The notes below the pieces were generated by a model. The model was not told where the DNA came from and ran no database searches. It worked only from the letters and a program-made list of their open reading frames with translations. From positions 42,368,501 through 42,432,500 of the forward strand of contig JANJXV010000016.1 in assembly GCA_024803745.1 (NCBI GenBank): DNA of 64,000 nucleotides, in the 5' to 3' direction. A program made the translations under genes and the position numbers. Positions 57,824 to 64,000 of the stretch are shown here, in pieces (within the stretch, counting starts at the first letter, position 1; every line of letters starts with the position of its first letter). The DNA comes from Megascapheus bottae (Eukaryota; Chordata; Mammalia; Rodentia; Geomyidae).

Positions 57824-59929
57824 TAAACTCGAGGAGGAGGCATTGTGACCCATGCGTGTAAGCAATTCAAATCTATTAGAAGCTGAAATCCACTTGGATC
57901 TATGAGTCTTTGGAACCAGTTTATGTGTTACTGGAGATGGCGGGCTCGCCCCGCCTCGGTGCTCCATGCCTGTGGGCTATGGCGTGTTGCACTCTTCACC
58001 CTTTTATTCTGTGAGAGGATCAGTGTGGGCCACACCGCACAAAATAAACGTGCATTTCTTCTCCTATCTGCTGTAACGTCAGTGTTCCTTGGTTTGGAGC
58101 TTTTTTTAGAGCTCCAGTTCTTCTTTTGGATTTGCCTTTCAGGTCTACAATAACACTTACACAGAATCTCTTATGAATGGATTCCTATTCCTCCCTGTTA
58201 CAGGCACTGAAGGAAGGAGAGTCTATAACTCCAGGGCCTTTCCCAGCTTCGTCTCTTTTCCATGGCACTGGAGGTCATGAGAGTTTTGGTTGACTGACAT
58301 TTAGGGCTTCATGGTTTGCTGGACAATACGGCAGAGTGAAACTGTTCGGGTGACTGTCAAGGGGTCATTTGTTCTTGTGACTTTGATCATTTTCTGAATA
58401 CTTCAGTGTTCACAGAAATGAAAAACAAAACTTTCCTTAACACATCTAAATGTTTACAGTCAGAAAGGGAGTGGTCATTGTCACTCCATGTCACTGATGT
58501 AACACGAAGTAAATCAGAGCATGTGAGCAAGGGATAATTCCAGCAATCTGCTCAAATGAGAGGCGAGGTTGCATACCGATAGTGTGTCATGTTCTGTGCC
58601 TTTAGCTAGAAAAACAAAGTGGGACTGAGTTCATATCACCAGGCCGCAAACGTCTCTCCCTCTCCTTTGCCTAAAATGAGGTATTTTAGATTTCATGACA
58701 TGAATGTTTTATTAGTGTTTCTCAAAAAATATCTTTATCTTCAAGCCTGCAACCCACAGCTGTGTAACTCTCCAATTACAATCCTTTCAGGTTTGTCTTT
58801 GAGGAAAAATAAATTCCTGAAATTAAATTATTTCCAATATGTTAAATACAAGCATCATTTTGGGCAAAAAATGGCAGCTCTGGTGTGGCTCTTTAGGAGA
58901 ACATTTAATGTGAGATTAGAAGAGATTTCTGTGCCCAAATTTCTTGGTCCTGTTTATGAGCGGGTGTGCTCCCCTAAAATCCATGAGGTAGACAACTACC
59001 AAATATGTTTTGCATAATATTTCTTTTGTTTGGCATTCAATGAATCTTAAACAATATTGAATGACTAGATACACAGTTTTAAATGAAGTTCTTTTTAAAT
59101 ATTTCAAAAGGGCAAGCATGAAAAATGGACCCCACATATCCACCATTCCTAACTTAAGAAATGCACTAAAAAATAACTCATCCATAGTTAAACTCCACAT
59201 ATCAAGTAGCACCATTCTCATTAGAAGCAAGGGAAGCATCCTCCATCTTGAAGTCATTTACCTTGATTGCGTTACTCCTCACCTCAGATAGTTCCTGTCT
59301 AAGAATCTCTCTCTGCTCACTCTGGAATCACTATGTGAATTAACTTGAAAAACCATCTCCAGGCACAAAGAATGCCAACATCACTGACGTCGTTGCAGAT
59401 TCCATAGCTGGACCCGGTTGCTTGCTGACAAATGGCCTGCCCTCCACTGAGTGCATCCTCCCCCCAAATACAGAAGCAGAGGGACGGGTGGAACTCCAGT
59501 GGTGTGTCTGACCTCTCCTACCCATTGTCTAAAGAGCTGGTGTCCACGTGGCTCTGGCTCCATCATCTCTGAATTCCTGTTGGGTTTCACTGATAGGAAA
59601 CCCTGGCAGGACCTGGGTGGCAGAGGAGAAGATACCTGGCTGTTGACTCTCTCCGGAAGGAGTCGCTGACTCTTCTATCCCTCCTATAGCTTCCCACCCA
59701 GGTCATCACAAATGAATGTGAAACGCTGTGTCTGTCTAGGAATTCCTCCTAAGTGGTAAATCTCCGTTATTTCTAGCATTCCCTTAGAAGGTTCCTATTC
59801 CTGTAAAGAATACAGTTACATGCTGACTTCACTGTGAATTTCAGGTGTTTGAGTCTCCCTGCCTCCTCTACACTCTGATTTTGGGGGTATTATAGTAGTA
59901 AGCTTCCGAATTATCTTGATCTTTTCAAA
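57824..59929. other. Unique DNA, no gene assigned
   Basis: A 132-codon plus frame (58619-59017) and a 113-codon minus frame (58916-59257) overlap each other and match no family I know. A GC-richer patch lies at 59380-59660. Confidence 0.45.
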
Positions 59930-61620
59930 TAAGCCACCAGCTTGTATTATCATCATGGGTTTTTATCTATTGAATTCCTTGTGTTTCTATTTCATTTATT
60001 TTTCTCTCGGATCATTAGTTTCTTCCTTCTGTTTGCTTTGAATTTAGCTTTCTGTCTTTTTACTCCATTTCTTCCTAAAGCAAAAAAAAAAAAATCCGGT
60101 CATTGATGTGGAATCGTGTTTTTCCCTGTGGAGACTCATAGCTGTAAATTTTGCTTGGAAGGGCTCTTCTCATTGGATCCCGTTAGTTTGGGTGTTTGGT
60201 GTTTTGTGTTCATTTCTGTCAAAACGTTTTCTCCCTGACGGTTTGCCTTATCCATCTGTTATGGAGGAAGTTGTTCAATGTTCACACTTGTGGATTTCCA
60301 AAATGCCATTCTGTTATTGATTTACAACTTTATTCCATTGTGGTCAGAGGACATAGTTTGCATGATTTCAACACCATTCACTTTGTTTGGCCTCATTAGC
60401 TGGGCAAGCGTATGGCTCCTTCTGCCGCCCTGGAGGCGTGGTCCACCCTGAAGGGCAGCTCTCAGACGGTCTGGAGGCCCAGGGGGGAACAGTGTTGCAT
60501 ATTTCTTAGACTCCTCACTCATCTTTTATTGAATGGTTTAATCCATGGCTACAAATGAGATATTCAAATACCCATCAGTTTGGGCTAAATTGTTTCTTTT
60601 CACCTCCATAGCTATTGGATTTGGTTTTGCGAATTGTGAAATCTCATAGCAGCAACTTAGATAAAATGTTATTTTCAGTCATTAAGAAATACCCTCCTTC
60701 CAACTTTACCTGAAAAGATGTTTCGGTCTCCTATTAATAGAATCAACTAGCCCTCTAGGTTAATAGAACCAACTAGCCTTCTTTGTCATCTTAACTTTGA
60801 CTTAACTCATGCACTAAATTGAACTATCAGCTTATTTGCATCAGCTCATTTGAATTTTAAGTGATTGCCTTATAATTAGTATATAATTGGGATGCTTCCT
60901 AAATCAATTTTGCTAATCGCTCATTTTTAACTGTAAAGTTTAACCCATTTCTATTTAATGAAGTGATCAGACCAGTGTGGTAGGATTTATGTTTCTTTTG
61001 CTATTTTCTTTTATGTACATTTTTTCCCTTTTTTGCTGCTTAATGCTGCAGCATGGCCTCTATATGTATTCAGTAATTACTTCTGTTTACTGCTTCATTT
61101 CTGTGTAGCCCCATTCTCTAAACTTTCTTCAGTCTTTTATAATCACACAGTCTGCCTTGAAATTATTCATAAAAGATTTATAATCATTGCATTATGTAAT
61201 TTTGTTTTAAATAAGGGAGAAAAATAAAGGAAAGCCACGCAAATCCATTTGCATTGTTTTATAGTTACTTACCCACATACTACTATAAGTGACTTTTATT
61301 TCTGTCTATGTTTTATATTTTTCATGATTTACTCAAGTAGCCTTTCATTTCAGCTGGTGGTGACTTAAAAATTATGCAGACGTGGTATTAATAAATGTTC
61401 TCAAGTTTTCTTAATCTGCCTATCTCTTAACATGTCCTTTTGGGGGGCATGGGTAATACTGTCAGATATAAAGTCTTTACTTAGACTTGATTATTTTTCT
61501 CTCAGAACTCTACATTTGGCATTGTGTTGCCTTCTGGCCTCCAGAGTTTCTTTAGAGAAACCCCAAAAGCCTATGTGATGCTCAGGCTGGATCAAGTTTT
61601 CCCTCTCTCAGTATGGATGG
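59930..61620 (-). mobile_element. Ancient antisense L1: ORF2 endonuclease-region remnants
   Basis: The complement near 60310-60390 reads RPNKVNGVEIMQTMSSDHNGIKL, aligned with the conserved EIISSIFSDHNGIKL region of the L1 ORF2 endonuclease domain. Typical antisense-L1 phrases also occur: 'tgtgtttctatttcattta' (59978-59997), 'aaagtttaacccatttctat' (60936-60955), 'tgttgccttctggcctccag' (61525-61544). It is heavily mutated with gaps and several stops, so it is much older than the copies at 8 and 54 kb. The boundaries are approximate and unrelated DNA may be interleaved. Confidence 0.65.
60734..60785 (+). repeat. 26-bp tandem duplication
   Basis: Two adjacent copies beginning 'ttaatagaatcaactagccc' (60734) and 'ttaatagaaccaactagcct' (60760), differing at a handful of bases. 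It lies inside the ancient L1. Confidence 0.85.
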
Positions 61621-62966
61621 GATTTAATAACCGCTTTTCACTTCTGCTCGTACCTTAGTACTGTGTAAACCATAATGGGTTTCTCAATGCCTCTGTAAGT
61701 TTTATTGTTTTAATTATTATTGTTTTTAAATTATTTTTTAAAATTATGTTGGATATGGTACTATTCCAAATTCTGTCATGATCAAGCAAAATGCAATCAA
61801 ATTCAATAGAACTCAGGTACTTAAAATGTAAGGCACAGTACTGGATTCTAGAACGGTTCTGTAAAGGGCTGTGCATTTTCTCTGAATAAAATGTTTAATC
61901 TTGCTTTCTGATGTTCTGCTGAAATTCATTTACCTTTAGTGAAAATCCATGGTACTAGAGATTTTAAAAGTAAAGCATACTAAAATTAAAAGAAGATAAT
62001 ATTTATATTTACAGTTTCTGTGAAGATTATTTTCCCTATGTGAGAAATAGCTCGAAACCCTTGGGGAATGCCAATTATATTTTTTCCAAACTTCCTCAAG
62101 TTTTCAACTTTTGAGATACAATGTCTTGATATTAAATATTGTTTTATTGTTTTTAATTGAATGTTATTTATGCAACAAAAACATTCTGTGGATTTAGTTT
62201 GGGTGGAATTAATTATTTTAAAGATGGGGAGACTTCTAGGTAAACATACTTAAAAGGATTTTTAATTGCTACATTATGCACAAAAGTTATTATAGAGTGG
62301 AAGCCTGCTCCCATGCTGCAGAAGAAATGCCAAAGAGCTAAAATACCAGTTAAATAAAATAATATTTATATTTGGTAATAACTTGAAAAAAACTATATGA
62401 AGTTTTGAAACAAAAATTTCTGTTTTACCCCACTAGTTGACCTTGATAAAGTTATTTATTTTCTTTTTCTGTGTTTCCATCTTTTGTATGAACTCCTGTG
62501 CCACTCCCTTCACACTGACCTTACTGTATCATAACACCAGCTTTTCATTTTGAAAATGCAGATTTACAGAAAGCTCCAGACATAGTAAAATGTGGGTCCG
62601 TGTACCTTGAAAGAATTTTCTCAACTGCTTGCATCTTATATAGTTATAGTAAATACATTTTATAGACATTTTATATTGTTATAGAGTTTGACTATGATTG
62701 TGATTGGTTTGTCACATGCGTAGGTTTTTGTCTCCACCACAGAGTTAATATCGGGACAAGTCTAGCACCATAAATATCTCCCCATTACCAACAACTCCCT
62801 TCCCTTCATGTCTCCTCACCCCAAGAATCAGCACAGCCCTGGACCTCTGTGCACAAAGATGCCTCCTGCTGTGTGGGCCTTGAGGATGAGAGGGAGGCCA
62901 GTGGGGAAGCTGTAGGAGATGAGTGGCTGGGGAGCGGAGTCTGGGTGGGGAAGGGTGTTAAAGCGC
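61621..62966. other. Unique AT-rich DNA
   Basis: Nothing recognised in 1.3 kb; strongly AT-rich from 61660 to 62700. Confidence 0.5.
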
Positions 62967-63199
62967 TGACCTCTGTGACTGACACCTGTAATCCTAATTA
63001 CTAAGGAGTTCAAAAGGAAGAATAGCAATGTGAAGCCAGCCAGGGTAGGAAGGTATTAGCAAAAACAAACGAACCTGGAAGTAGAGGTTGTGACTCAAGT
63101 AGTAAAGCGCCATATTTTCGTAGGAGTTAAGGGATTTGGGCCAGGCCATGCATTCAAGCCCCAGGACTGTCCCTGACACTCCACCCCCCAAAAAAAAAG
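62967..63199 (+). mobile_element. 7SL/B1-like + Geo composite SINE, diverged
   Basis: It reads 'tgacacctgtaatcctaatt', 'actaaggagttcaaaaggaa' and 'gtgaagccagccagggtagg'. Then come 'tgtgactcaagtagtaaagc' and 'cattcaagccccaggactg', and an A run at 63189-63198. The 7SL and right-monomer parts are both present but mutated. Confidence 0.75.
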
Positions 63200-64000
63200 A
63201 TTTTCTCTACTTCCTTCTAAAGAATTCGCCGCGAGGTGCCCCATAAAGCCTCAGAAAAAGAAAACAAGAAACAAAGACACAGGGACAGCAACCCGAGTAG
63301 GTAAAGAACATGACACTGGGACCTTGCCCAGCCCTCACGATGGCGTTATAGTCACTGTTCTTCCTTTATTCGCGGCACTTGTCATGCCCACTCCCAGCTG
63401 AATTTCTCACGATTAAAAGCTACGTACTTAGAAGTGTCGGAGGCCTTGAAATAGGGAAGTGTGAGTCCGCACGAACATCCCTCGAGTGTGAACTCCCGTT
63501 TCAGTCGTGGGGCTGGGGCTGATTCTGGGGCTTGGACCGTGCAAGGCAGGGGATGTGCACTGAGCCCCACAGGCAGCCCCACCACGGACTCCCTGCCTGG
63601 CTGGCCTTGACTCAGAAGGACCACAGGGGCGGCCACATCCCAAACCTTGAGTCCCTCCCCGCCTTTCTATGTGTGTTTACCTACGAGTGCATGGAAAGAC
63701 TGACACAGAACGTTTGTCCACCCACATAGCATCCCACGCCGTCGGCCCACGGCTGCTCTTCCTCTTGAGTGCACTTTGGAGATGCCCCCTTGGCCTGGTT
63801 CGCCTGGACCACTCATTCTAACCTGCAGCAGAAGCACCCCGGGTGTCTGCACTGCCTCGGCAGGAATCTTCATCCACACGGCCACTACGAGACCCTCTCT
63901 GTAATGACAACCCTATGCTTTCCCCACAGGATTTAGGAACCAGAAGCTTTTCTGCCAGCCTTTCACAAAATCTATCTGCTGATTAAAATAAACATTTTTC
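63200..64000. other. GC-richer DNA with several CpGs, no gene assigned
   Basis: GC and CpG rise above the window average between 63380 and 63860, too weakly for a typical CpG island. Minus frames of 71-84 codons (63382-63643) and a 65-codon plus frame (63532-63729) overlap and show no known family. The window ends inside this stretch. Confidence 0.45.

Noticed and set aside
58619..59257. Overlapping 132- and 113-codon ORFs on opposite strands
   Set aside because: Overlapping frames on opposite strands and no family match make both unlikely to be coding.
63382..63860. CpG-island promoter
   Set aside because: CpG and GC rise only moderately and no exon or transcription start signature follows.

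Overview
This window is mammalian nuclear DNA with no protein-coding gene, rRNA, tRNA gene or CRISPR array that I can support. It is AT-rich, has long (CA)n/(TG)n tracts, L1 (LINE-1) fragments, old MIR copies and many Pol III-type SINEs. Every open reading frame of notable length lies over a repeat, a simple-sequence tract or unremarkable DNA without coding character.

The best clue to the organism is the dominant SINE. It is a dimer: an ID/tRNA-Ala-like left monomer (with A and B boxes) joined to a right monomer and an A-rich tail. This matches IDL-Geo, a family known from geomyoid rodents (kangaroo rats, pocket mice, pocket gophers). A second dimer joins a 7SL/B1-like left part to the same right monomer. 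I infer a geomyoid rodent. Several copies keep perfect target-site duplications (TSDs), so insertion was fairly recent.

Layout. 1-7.3 kb: unique AT-rich DNA with a G-rich polypurine tract (3.5 kb) and a (TG)n tract (6.9 kb). 7.3-9.6 kb: a 7SL-Geo SINE, a 5'-truncated L1 carrying the ORF2 C-terminus, and an IDL-Geo copy. 9.6-21 kb: mostly unique DNA with an L1 3' end, MIR and B1-dID-like fragments, three IDL-Geo copies, and a 335-bp segment flanked by 14-bp direct repeats that looks like a retroinsertion. 21.9-23.4 kb: a 7SL SINE fused to three tandem right monomers, then a class II ERV-like LTR. 23.4-33.7 kb: mainly unique DNA with an AT palindrome, a (CA)n tract, a 41-bp tandem duplication and a possible conserved noncoding block. 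33.7-45.5 kb: the most SINE-dense part, with at least 13 elements, an L1 3' UTR, a long GA/GGA tract, and a local duplication of which one copy holds a SINE. 45.5-53.6 kb: mostly unique DNA with a MIR. 53.6-57.8 kb: an antisense L1, a 64-bp-period minisatellite, a G4-prone stretch, and a single IDL monomer with a 12-bp TSD. 57.8-64 kb: an ancient antisense L1 ORF2 region and a more GC-rich end.

The elements do not form a pathway. Together they record L1-driven retrotransposition: L1 copies supply the machinery family, and SINEs with A tails and TSDs are its products. I found no convincing new biological system. The most unusual structures are the tandem-monomer SINE, the duplicated locus with filled and empty sites, the 335-bp retroinsertion-like segment, and the minisatellite.
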